Of a stretch of 64,000 nucleotides of DNA, positions 22,504 through 36,091 are shown piece after piece (position 1 is the stretch's first letter; each line of letters begins with the position of its first letter). The notes beneath the pieces are model-generated. The model worked only from the letters and a program-made list of their open reading frames with translations. It did no database searches and had not been told where the DNA came from. The position numbers were made by a program, and so were the translations under genes. The DNA is from Chrysopilus asiliformis. Lineage: Eukaryota > Arthropoda > Insecta > Diptera > Rhagionidae. The DNA is taken from the NCBI GenBank assembly GCA_964034945.1, contig OZ035963.1, positions 46,615,032 through 46,679,031 of the forward strand, given 5' to 3'.

Positions 22504-24540
22504 GTTGAAAAAACATAACCCGGCAACGACGGATATGCAAGCGGATATGTTTATTATAAAAATAGTATATCTTCACTATTTTTACCCCGCGTGAAATGGA
22601 GAGGGTTAGTACGTTTGGAGTGGGAGTTTTGTTGTCCTACCTTAATAACTTTTGATCCACTCAATTGATTTCTTCGGATACAAATTGCGTATACCAACCA
22701 AGTACTTACTAACCAGTAGACAGTAATGTAAATGACGCTTAAGACAAAAATTCGTTGTTAACAATTTCAACATTTTCAATCATTACTATATGGTCTACCA
22801 TTGAACTAAGACTAACTTTTATAGTAAAATAAAATGATGCACACATGCCTCAGTCAGTCTATAAAGATATTTATGTTGATGATCCGACTTAATGAAATTT
22901 CTTCTGGCTCGATAGATATACCTTCACATAAATAAAGGTGGAGTTGCCATGGCGAATTGTTGTACACATCATTTTAAATATCCTATGGAAGATGTTTCAC
23001 GATATATAAACCGACTGCCATTACACCTTGCACTCTTGCATATTTTAATCCTAGGTGATTATATGCTCGAGGAAAATATTTCAGAATTTCATTAAGACTT
23101 TTGTATGATGTTATATTATTATGTTGTATAAATATGCATAATTTAAAATATAATAAAAAAAAAACGCAAACTTCTAATCACCTCATGATTAGTGGCACTA
23201 ATAAGCATCATTCAAAGTACTTCAAAGATTTTTTTTTTGCCCATTTTGTTGATTTTCTTGTATATATACTTTGCATGCATGAGAATTACATTAATTTGAG
23301 ACTAAAATTTACTTTGTTAATGGAAAATATTTTTAAATTATGTATCAATTACACCAAAATACGTAACGCAAACATGTTTTCAAGCCTAATTTACACTCTG
23401 TTTATTGAAAATTTAATTAATACTATAGGAGACGATGTCGTAGATATTTTAATGACATCCTGTAGGCATTATTACCTTGCACTCACAAAATGATTTCAGT
23501 AGCTAACTCTGGGTGGAATTTTCATGTATGATGAATCTATTATTATTATGATGAATTTGTTTTGTTCATTTGACGAACAAGTGATACTTTTGTTTTCTTT
23601 AAAAATTAGAGTATTTTTCTTCATATCATTTAGTTCTCAAAACTTCACAGTTGAAATGATGAGCGGAATTTCCCACTTATGTAAAACTGATTAACATTCT
23701 CATATTATTGTTATCAAAATGAAGTAATAGCACAACGTATTTCCATAACAAAAATAAATGCCATTTCGTAAATATTGATTCAAAATATTTAGAGTTCAGA
23801 CTTCCTTAGCAATGGATAAATAAGATTATCAAAATTAAAGATAAACACTTCACACCGTTGGAAAGCATCAACTGGCCAAATAAATCAGTCGCGAGCAAAA
23901 GGTAAGCGACGGGTGAATCTTTTTAGTACACCGCTGTGTCTACAAGAAATGATCAAATATTTGCTAAAAAAAAACACAGGATTACGATGGGCAATAAAAT
24001 ACCGTGAACTCAAATATTCCAGATTTTTTTTGTTTAAATTTTGATCTCAAAGATGTTTTGGACCCCCACTGTAGAACATTTTATAGAATTCTACGAAATG
24101 CTTCAAAGAGTCAGGTTAGAAAAAATCGCAATTTTTGATGATTTTAACTTTAAATTCAAGCGTTATACTTTACTAACTGCAGAGATGCTTTTTTAAAAAA
24201 CGATCAAATAAAATTTTTTTTAAGATAAAAATTCGAAAATATTCGCTATTGCAGAGAGATTCTTTTTCATGATCGACTGTGCAAATTTGTTTGTCATGAC
24301 TGTTTCATTAACGATCAAATTGTTTATTTTGAATATTTTATTGTAAGATTCTGATGGATTATGGATGATTGTGGATTGCAAGTACACTAATCGGTGCTAA
24401 TAAAATATTACAGAGATGCATAACATGGTGAAACCATTAATATTTGTAGGGTCTCTTAGATTTGCAGTACACCATTTGCAACAGCCACGGTAAAAAAAAT
24501 TTCAGGGGAAAATCTTTTTTCAGAATACAGGCAGAAAAAG
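22504..24540. other. Unassigned AT-rich stretch
   Basis: No element ends found. The longest frame (23101-23493, 130 codons) is rich in Ile, Asn, Lys and Phe with no domain that I recognise; AT-rich DNA gives such frames by chance, so I do not call it a gene. Confidence 0.4.
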
Positions 24541-25122
24541 AACATAACAAAAGCTATAAATAATTGCTAATCTGGCAATTATTGAAAACCCATATGGTGA
24601 TATGGCATTGTTCGAAGTTTAATTGAACGGCGAACAGTTTTATCAAAATTTCACTCTGAATTCAAATTTTCCAAAAAGATTTTTTAAAATTTATTCCAAG
24701 CGGATTTTGATGTATGGGAGTTTTATGTAGAATCATATCCTAAATAACTTTTGTTCTTGCACTTTTTTGATAAGATGCACCGTTTTTGACATATTCACAA
24801 GAAACGTTTTCGTTCGTATGGGGGGTTACCCCCCCTAATGGTCCATTTTTGCTCATGAACGAACTTGGCCTCGCATTTTACAAAAAACGAATCTGCGCAA
24901 AATTTCAAGTCTGTAGCTCAATCCGTGCGCCCGCAATCCGCGCCACAGACGGACAGAGAGACAGACAGACGGACAGACGGACGGACATGCAGAAATTAAT
25001 TATTTTTATCATTCTAAACACACTGGTGTAATTCATTTTTGTGTATGATGACGGGATCTTGGCGTTACAAACGGTAAGGCAAATTTAATATACCCTTTGG
25101 TTTGACCATACGGGTATAAAAA
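24541..25122 (+). mobile_element. Dispersed element family A, copy 4
   Basis: Complete in layout, with diverged details: the small hairpin reads 'ttgctaatctggcaat', the inner repeat on the left is CATATGGTGA, and the end is GACCATACGGG-tataaaaa. The GACR array (24944-24985) is short and interrupted by GAGA. Non-coding. Confidence 0.72.
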
Positions 25123-26520
25123 TCCGACACAAAAGTTTAGTTTCCGGGACGCTGGACGCCAGAAAGTATTTTTTTGATAGTTAACACATATATAAGCAGG
25201 ACAAACAAATACAATAAAAAGCCTTGATTTTGCGATGCTTCGACATACGATGCAATGCAAGAATAACGTATTAGAAAAATCTTCTTTTCCACATTTTTTT
25301 TGTGAGAATTTGCGGATGAGTTATTCTTGTCCTTTAAACTTTTTAATGCTAAGTTGTCTCATATGGGAAAATTCTGGATTCAGTTCAAGCTTCGGTCATA
25401 TCCTCACTTCCATTCCATTGTTATCTAAATTAAATGGAAATTCACTCCTGCGAAAAGCCAATTTGAAGCTTTTGGTGAGAATGCAATTTAAATTTATTTA
25501 TTAATAGCACTTTTCGAGTGGTGAGATCCATTAAAACGTCAACAATAGGAAGTACTTCCATTCAATATTGATAGAGCACTGAAAAGCTCTTCTACTGTCC
25601 AAAAACCACGCGGCACCATTACGAGGTATTGCAGGAATTTCCACAGGATTTCATCAATTTGAGCAGCAATGTTGCAATGTTTTAGTGCTCTCTAGCAATA
25701 GCAAACACAGAAAAAAAAACCTTTGCGATGTCATCAATAACTTGGCAAACTCAACAACTTGGAAGAAGGTACGAAACTCAGGTGATAAATAGTTCTAATA
25801 GCGAATGCATTAAAATCACTTTTTGCCTGGATAGCCAGAAGTTTGCCAGGGAATTGAATGCTTCAGAACAAAACCAAACACCTCCAAAAAGTAGACATGG
25901 ACAGAGAACACACTTAAGTAGGTTGGATCACATTAAGATAAAGTTCCGTATACCAAACAAAGTGCTCTATGCTGATATTATGCTAAGATGCTTCAAGTGT
26001 TCAGCATAGATCCATACCACACATGGCGAGCATAAGTGCGAGGCGAATCTTCTTCAAATTTGGTGAAAATTCCAACGGGAAAATTGTTGGTTGGCTGGGA
26101 TTCACATACGTGGTATTTTAACCATCATTCCTGTGCCCGTCACACTTGAATATTTATCCGTATGGACCTCAGCATGCATACATTGTCAGCATCACATCGG
26201 TATGGCATAGCAAAAGTGTAGATATTTGTATGTTCGGGGAAATTAGTTTAATGTTGTGCTGTACCGAAACCTACTTCTTGGTACATCGGGCAGCATAGTT
26301 GGATGGTAATGTTACCTGGACAATAATTGTCTGGCCATTGTTGCCCCAGAATCTTGATGGACGGGCGCACAGCTTGAGTCGCGGCCATGCGAAGAGTTTT
26401 CATTATTCTTCACCTTTTTGTCTGGAAGTGAAGGAGATGGATGGGAGGTTGATGAATCCATGATTCGTTTTGATATGTATGCCACCAGCTATCCAATCTT
26501 CTACATCAAATACTTATTCT
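25123..26520. other. Unassigned stretch
   Basis: No element ends. Frames at 25235-25504 and 25728-26009 lack recognisable domains. This part is somewhat less AT-rich (26000-26450) than its surroundings and might be host sequence. Confidence 0.4.
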
Positions 26521-26522
26521 TA

Positions 26523-26753
26523 CACAGAAAGAAATAATTTTTGATGCATTATAATAATTGCAAAGATATTTTGTTTGCGTCAAATATAATGTTGATGCTG
26601 CAAACAAATTTCGTTCAGCACCGATGTAATTATGTTTATTCCTCTAAACTCCCATAAACAGAATTATATTGATCATGAACGAATTTTGTTTGTAGCAACA
26701 ATTCTAATGTAATTATAATATAATGGCTGCATCAAAAATGATTTCTTACCGTG
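26523..26753. mobile_element. Short MITE with CAC...GTG ends and TA duplication
   Basis: The ends are inverted copies over about 27 bp with a few mismatches: left CACAGAAAGAAATAATTTTT, right complement CACGGTAAGAAATCATTTTT. TA lies outside each end (26521-26522 and 26754-26755). The 231-bp interior is AT-rich. The start resembles the ends of the larger insert at 56314-57423 (CACTGAGAGAAAT), so both may use the same transposase. Confidence 0.7.
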
Positions 26754-26755
26754 TA

Positions 26756-27391
26756 GGTATATGGAATTGTGCCATATATTATGTGTCATGTTTTTGTAGC
26801 AATGTTTACTACAATGTTTGTGTAACTAATATGTCGGATGGAGATGTGAATGAAAAAAAAACTCCCAAGTAGCAAGCAAAAATCACTCAAACGATTAAAG
26901 AAAACATCCAAAAGTGTCCAATTTTTATCTCATTAACGAGAAACTATTTGTAGTAATCAGCTTTGTTTTTATGAATGTTATAATAAGAAATAAATTAATT
27001 AATAAAAAAAAAGCTAGAATTAAGAGGCGATCGTTAATTACTCTACAAAACTTCAAAAGGATTTTTAGCATAAGTTTCAAAGAAAGCCGATTGCGATTTT
27101 TTTCTATGTAGTAGTCACAAATCGACTTGGGAAATATGCCCGTTTAATAGGACGTTTTTATATTCATAATTAGCTTAAAATTATTGGACTAAATTTTAAT
27201 TCCATTTCTTGAATATTAAATTTCAATCTTCTAAAATGATTCACTATATTTTTAATCAAACTTGTGTTACAGTTACTTTTACAAAAATAGATTGTAATAA
27301 AAAAAGTATTATATTTAATGCCAATAGCATTAAATGGGTATATTTTTCATGCTTTTGTATTAAATTTTAATCCTAGTTCTGGAATTCGATA
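26756..27391. other. Unassigned AT-rich stretch
   Basis: Nothing recognisable beyond A/T-rich sequence and one short Lys/Arg-rich frame (26914-27111). Confidence 0.4.
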
Positions 27392-27960
27392 TTTTTATAC
27401 CCGTATGGTGAAACCAAAGGGTATATTAACTTTGCCTTACCGTTTGTAACGCCAAGATCCCGTCATCACACACAAAAATGAATTACACCAGTGTGTTTAG
27501 AATGATAAAAAAAATTGAATTTTGCATGTCCGTCCGTCTGTCCGTCCGTCTGTCCGTCCGTCCGTCCGTCCGTCTGTGGCGCGGATTGCGGGCGCACGGA
27601 TTGAGCTAGAGCCTTGAAAATTTTCACAGGTCCTTTTTTCGTAAAATGTGAGGCTAGGTTCGTTAATGGGCAAAAATGGACCATTAGGGGGGGTAGCCCC
27701 CATACGAACGAAAACGTTTTTTGCGAATATCTCAAAAACGGCGCATCTTATCGAAAAAGTGCAAGAACAAAAGTTATTTAGGATATGACTTTACATAAAA
27801 CTCCCATACATCAAAATCCGATTGAAATAAATTTAAAAAAATCTTATTGGAAAATTTGACTTCAAAGTGGAATTTTGATACAACTGTTCGCCGTTCAATT
27901 AAAGCACCATACGGGTTTTCAATAATTGCCAGATTGGCAATTATAGCTTTTGTTATGTTT
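27392..27960 (-). mobile_element. Dispersed element family A, copy 5
   Basis: Reverse-oriented and well preserved: 'tatacccgtatggtgaaacc' at the left, a (GTCC/GTCT)n array at 27526-27577, and the hairpin 'ttgccagattggcaat' near the right end. The overlapping frames at 27466-27735 come from the repeat. Confidence 0.75.
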
Positions 27961-28414
27961 TTTTTTTAAATTGTTTTTTTTTTTTCAAATTTTCTTAAAT
28001 TATTCCTTCCGTTACAATTCGTATATGGTCTGCAAGATCCGAGTATATAATGCAAAAAGGAAGTATTAAAAAAAATGGAGGTTTCAAAAAACACTGTTTT
28101 TTTAATACTTCCGTTTTTCAATAAATCAAATTTTAATAATATTAAATTTGAAAAAAATTAAAATATTTTATTTTAAATAGCGTATTTGCATTACATGTAA
28201 TACAAAAATGCACAAAAAAAAATTAATGCGGTTGCATTAAATTTTAATAAAAAAAATATTGAAATCAATAACTTATTTGGATTACGTTTTAATAAAAAAA
28301 ATAATAATCTTTTGCGAGATTAAGTTTTAATATTTTTTCGGTGTGAAACTGTATACAATACCAAAAGGATTAAAATTCAGCCCAAAAATTTATCCCGTGT
28401 GGGTGCGCCTGAAA
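27961..28414. other. A/T-run rich spacer
   Basis: Long T- and A-runs with 'ttaaattttaat' repeats; no gene or element ends. Confidence 0.4.
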
Positions 28415-29245
28415 ATATCAGTTGTGGTCAACACAAAACTTTCTTCTACAAAATCTACGACCCTGTTTAATTTACGCTAGAGCCCTGTCGCGTTGTCAAC
28501 CTAAGACGACCTCCCAATAAATTGTTGGTTCATCCAAAAATATCAAAAACGTACAAAATTTGAGATAACTTGAGTATTATAAAAGATATCAATTTACGGT
28601 AAATGGCAAAAATGTAGAACATGTTAACATCTTTAATTATTCTTTTAACTGATTTGCCGAAAAACCGTTAGTTTGCAAATTATTCGCAAAAATATGATTT
28701 TTTACATATTAATGAAAATATCTCAATAACGGTAAAATATAACGGATAACGGTAAAAGACAAAATTGTGCAGAATGCCATTCTCATTATTTCACTTCATA
28801 CATTCAGTCAGCAAAAACCCGCTAATTTTCGAGATAATCGCAAAAAACTGTTTTTTTTTTGGAAATGACGGTTTATCTCGATAACAGGTGGAGATATCGA
28901 GTTATAGCTTAAGGCCACTAAAAAACGCGTAGTTTGGGAGTAAATCGAGAAAAACGAAATTGCGATTTTTGAAAAACCGCCATTTTGGATACTTCCGGTT
29001 AACGGATTTCCACCAAAAGTTGATAGGATCGTCCCATTTCAGGACCCAACATGCCTCTAAAATTTCATGGCTCTAGCTCTATTAGTTTTTGAGAAATTTT
29101 ATACACAGACTGACAGACAGAACGGCATTTTTGTAATAATGCTCCAATCGACTCAGGAGTGATCGGGAAATGTTTTTAGGCAAAATTATGAGGTCGAAAT
29201 TTTTCATGAATACAATACTTTATTATACTCCGTAGAAGAAAGTAA
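28415..29245 (+). mobile_element. Dispersed element family B, copy 2
   Basis: Begins 'aaaatatcagttgtggtcaa' and runs through the ataacggt/ctcgataac blocks to 'tagctctattagtttttgag', a very short GACTGACA remnant (29106-29121), and a tail containing 'gactcaggagtgatcgggaa' and 'tactccgtagaagaaagt'. The tail defines the end missing from copy 1. Non-coding. Confidence 0.7.
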
Positions 29246-30124
29246 AAATAGCCAAAATAAGTTTGACTTCTTTAAACTTTTTCTAAAAATGAACCTTTTC
29301 TGAGATCGATAACGAAATGGCATTGACTAAGCTCTATGAGTGAAATAGGTGAAACTGTATTGGATTACTATTACCGTGTAGGTCAAATTGTTTCCGGCTC
29401 AAGGAAGTGATGAAGACCTTGTCAGACAAAGTAATGTCAACTCGTTCTGTGCTCGGGAAGGAAGTCTGCCGAGACAGTAGTCACCATTTAATTGCAAAAC
29501 AAATTTTCAAGTTTCCATATTGAAATTCAGTGGAAATTTGCCAAAACTTGATAACTACATTTTCCAAATTTTCAACGAAGTGATTTCAAAATTTAAAAAA
29601 AAATATGAAATGATAAAATTTTTAGTTTGTTCGTTAATACAGTGCGCTATTATGCATATATAAATCAACCACTATATGAGAAAACAAAAAAAAAATGTAT
29701 TTTTTACATATGTTTTGCGCACAAATATTTTGGTTTTTTTGATTTAAAAAATCGCGCATTGTAGGGTTATAAACTTTAAAATTACCAGCAAATGAAAAAT
29801 TTTGTCTTGTCATATTTTTTTGAAATTTTTAAAGTGCTTCGTTAAAAATTTCAAAAATTTTGGCAAATTTCCACCGAATTATTCCATGTTAATGCTTTTA
29901 TATTTCTCATTAATTTATGTTTATTGTCGAATATCCAATTAAGTGTGCAAAACTTGTGAACCGACCGCAATTTTTTCAATTTTTCGATTGCAATTAAGAG
30001 AGTTTTTCATTAAACGGGTGATAATTACATGTGAATATATGGGGAAATTTCGGTGGTTTTAAATATTGTGCAATAAAGCGGGTACTGCAATTTTGTGGAT
30101 TGCAATAAATGCGGAGAGTACTGA
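29246..30124. other. Unassigned AT-rich stretch
   Basis: No supported features. A near inverted pair, 'aaatttccaccgaatt' (29865) against 'attcagtggaaatttg' (29524), suggests an old palindrome, but the ends are unclear. Confidence 0.35.
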
Positions 30125-30251
30125 GGCCTTATCTCCGAACACGATACGAATGAATCGAATCGTAAATTCAATGTTGTTGTTAGTGTTTTATACCGACAAT
30201 AACATTGAGTTTACGACTTAAACCTATCGTATCGTGTTCGGTGATAGGGCC
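30125..30251. mobile_element. Hairpin MITE family F, copy 2
   Basis: Arms starting GGCCTTATCTCCGAACACGA and ending with the near complement (cgtgttcggtgatagggcc) enclose a central 'ttgttgttagtgttttatac' loop. It is the same hairpin as 10942-11056 with more mismatches between arms, so it is older. Confidence 0.65.
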
Positions 30252-32324
30252 CCTGTTCTGAAAACCCTCAAAGAAAAAGCGGAAATTAGCGCATAGAATT
30301 AGCCCAAAACAATTCCACTTCTCGGCGTCTCGAAAACTAATCTTTATACCAATTTACTGTTATCATTTATAAAACACTAAATACAGTCATCAAACTATGC
30401 TCTACTCCAGCTTGATGCTGATGAAAAATATATTCTTTTTCACTTGCGGCGCATTTTTTTAAGGAAATTTCACCTGGAGCAAATGTCAGCATATTTTAAT
30501 TTCAAATACACCCAAATAATTGCTTCACTGAAATGACTGTTTGATTCTAACGATGTCATCAGTTTACATTTCTATCACAACTTCTATTATTGATAAGTCG
30601 ACAAACCCTATAAATGTATCTATTGTCCGCAATGCACGTAAAACTGTAGATAGTGGCAACGAAGATTTTTCTTTTCGACGAAACCTTATTTGAGGACGCC
30701 TGATCTCACAGCGAAATGTCATGATATGTAGTAGCAGTTAGACGTGAAAAGAACTTCTCGAAAAGAAAAACCTTACAAATGTGGTCAGACCTCAAAATTG
30801 CTCAATGTTAGTTTCCAAAAAAATGACCAATGAGGTTAGAAAATTCATGAGAACCTAGCAATGTGTTATCTGGGTCTCTAAACATCTCCAATGTTGGATA
30901 GTTTCCTAAATCCAAAAAGCAATGACATGATATGAAGATTTCAGTAATCTCATGTACAAAATAAGTGCGTGTTGGTTTTGTACATAATATTTATGGGTAC
31001 GGCGAAGTGTTATGACTAATGGTCGACATTTTGTTGGATGTTGATTTGATTCGATTGTTCTGTAATTGATTGCCGCCTGTTTGAGATTCACATGCGAGCT
31101 TACTTTATATCTATGGGAGCTACTTTTACGCAATCAGCACATTGGATTTTGATTGTTTTCATGCTAAAATCATTAATTTGCTGCAAATGATTCTAGTGTT
31201 TTAGAAAATTTACCAAATTGCCATAAATTTATGTAGTGTGTCGAAACAAAAAATTGTGGGAATGAAAATTCTTAAAATAAAATTTCAGAAGCATCTAGAA
31301 AAAGATAATTGCAGATTTAAAAAAAAACTGGGTTTTCAGGTCATAAAAATATTGAAGTGATATATGTTGAAGTCTGTGCCAGATCAAATATTATTATTGT
31401 TGTAACTGTTGGTCAAAAAATTAATGGAAAAGTGCAGGAAATATCAATGCTTGTGAAAACACCCACGATATTAATAAAAATGAATAAATAAAAAAGCAAA
31501 TAACACCAATTGTGATGACAGTAAAATCCATTTCACAGCTAATTTTAATAAACCTTTTCATAAAGGAATCCATGAAGCGATGAAGTCTCATTATTGTGTT
31601 TAATCGCCCCAAAACTCCATAATACAAACCCCCAGCATGAAGACTTCTGTAAATAGTAATAATCTGATGAGCATCAGTCAAATAATTCAATTTACACGAA
31701 ATCCGTGCAAAAAATTGTACTCATTTATGGCGATTTATCAGAATTTTCCCATATTTTTTCACAGCGATATTCTCTGTTGCACGACTTAATTGCAGTAAAA
31801 ATCCGAAAGATAAATATCATCCTTGTTATGCTGAATGATGATAAATAGCGAACGGAAGAGGGAACTGATGGCTCAACGCCAAAGTGCAAACCACATCAAA
31901 TGTTGTAGCATCATCAGCATAAGTTATGGATTTAAATGCACGAAAACACTGGGAAATTCGGGTGGTTGCATATATGGGGGATCAGAACTTAAATTGAGGG
32001 ATTTTCAGTCCATGAGAGCCTCCTGTAAACAATCGCTGTTGCTGAGGGCGCTATCTTTGTTCTACGAAGACAAAGCATAATAGGGTGTAGGACCTGTTAA
32101 TAGGTTATCTATTAAATAACTTAACTTTCTCTTCGGAAAATTGTTTTTTTTAGAGAACTTACTATTGTTTGATTTTTTTTGTTCCATAAAAAAATTCAAC
32201 TGACATTCGTAAAAACGTCGCGTCGAAAAAAAAATACACCAAAAGGGTCCTTTTTGAAATTTTCGGAACCCAAAATGCAAAATTTGTTGAGAAAATAGGT
32301 AACTTTGTTTCCTATATAAAATTT
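30252..32324. other. Unassigned stretch
   Basis: About 2 kb without element ends or a convincing coding region. Short frames at 30906-31133, 31421-31690 and 31835-32080 have no recognised domains. Confidence 0.4.
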
Positions 32325-33164
32325 TTAGAGGCTCCGTCCCGAACCGTTCCGCAGTTCATCCCCATCCCGCCCCATCCTCCAGGGCCTCCGGCCTCGGTAA
32401 CTGATTTCTTCAGCCTCAGATCTGATTTATCCGGGATGACAATTTTAATGAAGAAAACCGCATCAAAATGCATTCAGTAGTTTAGCAGATAGTAGTAGAG
32501 TGGTTTAAGGCGTGAAAGAGGGGTAGATTTTAGTAGGCGCAAAATTTCCTTCGGGACTGACCTCTCTAACGGTGAAAACCGGATCGAAATTCCTCTTGAA
32601 TCGCATGAGATTTAAGGAGAGGGGTTTTAAGAGTAAGGTGCAAGTAGTTTTTAGTTAGCGACATTTTTCCTTGAGGGAGGACATATGTAACGAAGAAACC
32701 TGCATCAAAACCCATTCAGTAGGTTAGCATATAGCAGGAGAAGGGGTTTGCAGTCAAGGGATGGATTTGGCTTTAGTTGGAAAACATAAAAGCTATAATT
32801 GCCAATCTGGCAATCATTGGAGACCCGTATGGTGATATTCGTATTAAAATTCGAACAGTTATACCAAAATTCCACTTTGAAGTCAAACTTTCCAATAAGA
32901 TTTTTTAAAATTTATTCCAATCGGATTTTTATGTATGGGAGTTTTATGTAGAATTATATCCTAAATAACTTTTGTTCTTGGACTTTTTTGATAAGATGCA
33001 CCGTTTTTGAGATATTTACAAAAAACGATTTCGTTCGTATGGGGGGTACCCCCCCTAATGGTCCATTTTTGCCCATTAACGAACTTAGCCTCGCATTTTA
33101 CGAAAAACGGATCTGTGCAAACTTTCAAGTCTCTAGCTCAATCCGTGCGCCCGCAATCCGCGCC

Positions 33165-33195
<31 letters not shown>

Positions 33196-33832
33196 GACGG
33201 ACAGACAGACAGACAGACAGACGGAAGGACATGCAGAAATTAATTATTTTTATCATTCTAAACACACTGGTGTAATTCCTTTTTATGTGTGATGACGGGA
33301 TCTTGGCGTTACAAACGGTAAGGCAAAGTTAATATACCCTTTGGTTTCACCATACGGGTATAAAAAAGAAGGGAAGGGGATTTACAGGAACGGGATGGGT
33401 TGTGATTTACTTAGTAAAAATTTCCCCTGATCAACGACCTGCCCAATAGTGAAAACCACATCAAAATCCATTCAGTAGTTTAGAAGATAGCAGAAGAGGG
33501 GGTCAGAGGAGAGAAAAATATTTGTCAACCGTAAAGCTAATCAATAATTTTGGAGTCAATAGTACCCCGGTGTAAATTTTCAGCTGCTTCGGTCCAGTGA
33601 TTTAAGCGTTATTCTTAAAAACAGGTCTGTGGCAGGGGGGATGTTCAATGATTGCCGGTCAAAACGGGGGACTGTAGCAAAATAATACATAGCCCATAAA
33701 CTGACCCGAGATCTAAGCAACATATAGGAAAAAACCGCATCAAAATCGGTCCAGTGGTTTTGGAGCCAAGTCCGGACATACAGACAGATAGACAGGCAGA
33801 CGTTGCCTTTTGTATATATGTATAGAGATAAT
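32325..33832 (-). mobile_element. HINE-like element, minus orientation, with nested family A
   Basis: Diverged repeat units ('aaaccgcatcaaaatccatt', 'cagtagtttagaagatagcag', 'aaatttccttcgggactgac') recur at intervals of roughly 130 bp. The right edge has the usual start seen in reverse: 'aatcggtccagtggttttgg', a GACA-rich array (33779-33801) and 'tatatatgtatagagata'. A family A copy (32782-33366) interrupts it. No coding capacity. Confidence 0.65.
32782..33366 (+). mobile_element. Dispersed element family A, copy 6 (nested)
   Basis: A well-preserved copy inserted in the HINE-like element at 32325-33832. It has the hairpin, CCGTATGGTGA, a longer GACR/GACA array (33170-33232) and the CACCATACGGG-tataaaaa end. 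Because it interrupts the host repeat, it is younger than that repeat. Confidence 0.75.
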
Positions 33833-35461
33833 TTGTATTTTTACTACACTTTAAAAGCTTGTTTTTTAATTTTTTATTTTATTTTATCATTTTTAGTCAC
33901 CATTTGCGTTTTTCTACGTTTTTTTTCAAAGTTCTTTAATTTAAGGCCCACACGAGGGGTACTTTGTTAGTTCGGTTCGCACAAAATGGCGTCTGCCGGC
34001 AGCAAACGCGGTTTTGTCCACGCATGTTCATCATTATTTTGATAGCGTTTTTCTTAATACAATTATAATTTTTAATTTCGATTTATTTAACCCGAAAATT
34101 TATATTAAAGCCAGAATTTCCAGGGATTGCAACTCCGAAATGTTCACTCTGACTTCTACTGAGTGTAGTTGAAATGACAGCGAGCTGCCGCGTGCCAATA
34201 TTCAACGTACGGAGGTGGGTTTAAATGTGTCCGAAATGTGAATTAAAAAATGTTAAACACTTGACATAACTTTCCAAAACTTTAAAGTAAATAAAACGGC
34301 CATTTCAATAAAAAAAAAGGACAAATAAAGGATAGAGCAGTAAAATAAAGGACAAATAACCATTTTAGGGCAGCGAAATAAATGACTGTCCTTTAAAAAA
34401 AAGGACGCCTGGCACACTATGTCTTTAGCCCGAAAATTATCAAAATAAAATATTAAAATCTTTAAGTCCGAAAAATTCAAATAATTAATTAAACAACTGC
34501 AATGAAAAAAGTCTTATTTTTTATCGATTTAGCTAGCTGGAACAATATTGAAATATTTACCCTATATATCAAATAGAAAAACCCAGAGATTGCATAAAGT
34601 AATCAGTGGTTAATGCATAATGCACCGCACTGAATGACGACTCCTTTTTAACTTATGAATAATGCAGTTTGAATGAGCCAAGATTTGAAATTATTCAAAT
34701 AGGAGTTATGGCTAGAAGAGTGGGTGGAACATTAAAGAAGCGAAAAACTCATGACAAAAGCGACAACTTTGCGGATTCCCGGCTAAAATCCTTACTTGGT
34801 ACTTACATGTAATCCAGAAAAGCGAAGACCGTTTTCCGATGGGACATCAAGGGGGTTGTGTAGCTCAAAGCTAATAGGATCCAATCTGAGTGCAATCAAG
34901 AACGGGTGGATAGAAAACGAAGATATCGCACCGAACCTCTAGAACTTCAAAGACGATACGACAAAAATAATGATGATGATGTTGCGGCTTAGGGCGCGTT
35001 CGCGTTCGCGTTTTCCTAGACATTAACTTGGATAGTTGTTGCCCATCATTCATAACCATAATTTCTTTATTGAGCTCTCTAGCCTAGATTATGATTTATT
35101 TTGACAAGTAATATCATTTACAAGAGGACAGTGATTTACTAGCATGGATTTAGTGATAATCTCCCGTATAGCATCACCAGAATGATGCTGGTGGCATTCA
35201 TCGTTGTCTACTTTTAGTGACGAATGATGAAAAGATGTAAAAAGTTTTTCCGGAGATGAAATAAAAAATGGATATCAGGATAATTGATAAAATGCATAGC
35301 AGTCGTACCAAAAAGTGTAATTTCAAGTTCTGATTGTATATTCAGTATCGAAAAAAAAATGAAATTATATCGCCCTCAAGTAGCAAAAAAGCTGATATTA
35401 TTGAAATGAGTATATCTCAAATATCTCGTTGCAAAGGCAACATAGATAATCAAACTGATGT
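33833..35461. other. Unassigned stretch
   Basis: No element ends or genes recognised. Around 34305-34410 'aaaggacaaataaagga' motifs repeat. A CG-rich motif (gcgttcgcgttcgcgtttt) is at 34996-35014. Confidence 0.4.
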
Positions 35462-35850
35462 GAACAGCACATGACTTTCTTATACAAAATCTATATCCCT
35501 GTGCAATTTACATAAAAAAACATCAATTTTACTTTTTTTTTTAGAAAATCTGAAATATTTCGATAATGGCAAAAGATATTGATTTGCCGTTAACTGGACA
35601 CTAAATTTGTCAATATTTTGAAAGCACGTTTTCCTAGACGGAAAAAACACATATGGGAACCGTTCGACCAAAATTGCATGCTCCAATCCGATATTTATGG
35701 GACAAAATGGCATAGTGGCCAAATATTGGAGTTATTGCTATAAAAAAATTGTAAATCTTCCCAAATTTTTTAGGACACATTCCAACAAAAAAAAATTGCC
35801 GTAATCTTTTTTTTTATGTAGGAATGACTCTAGTAAAGATGGGGTACCAC
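35462..35850. repeat. Diverged dispersed repeat C, copy 1
   Basis: The block 'catatgggaaccgttcgacc', 'gcatgctccaatccgatatt' and 'aggacacattccaacaaaaa' matches 46380-46590 in order. The part before 35600 resembles weakened family B sequence. No ends are visible. Confidence 0.5.
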
Positions 35851-36091
35851 TCTTGTTGGAATATGTCCATTCTTCTCTCAGCTTTATATACATACATAGT
35901 AATGATGTGCTCAAACTAGCATACATCGTTAGTTAATATCCCGAGACTTTTGGGCCTTAACAGTATTTAATATCAAACTACATAAAAACTAGAGCTTGTA
36001 GAGAGAAATCGATTTTAGATTTGAAATCAGCGATAAGAAAATATCTTAGATCAGTTAAAAAATCTCATGCAAAAAAAGTAACCCACTGTAA

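Noticed and set aside
23101..23493. 130-codon open frame as a gene
   Set aside because: Composition is what AT-rich random DNA gives, with no domain and no repeat or conservation evidence in the window.
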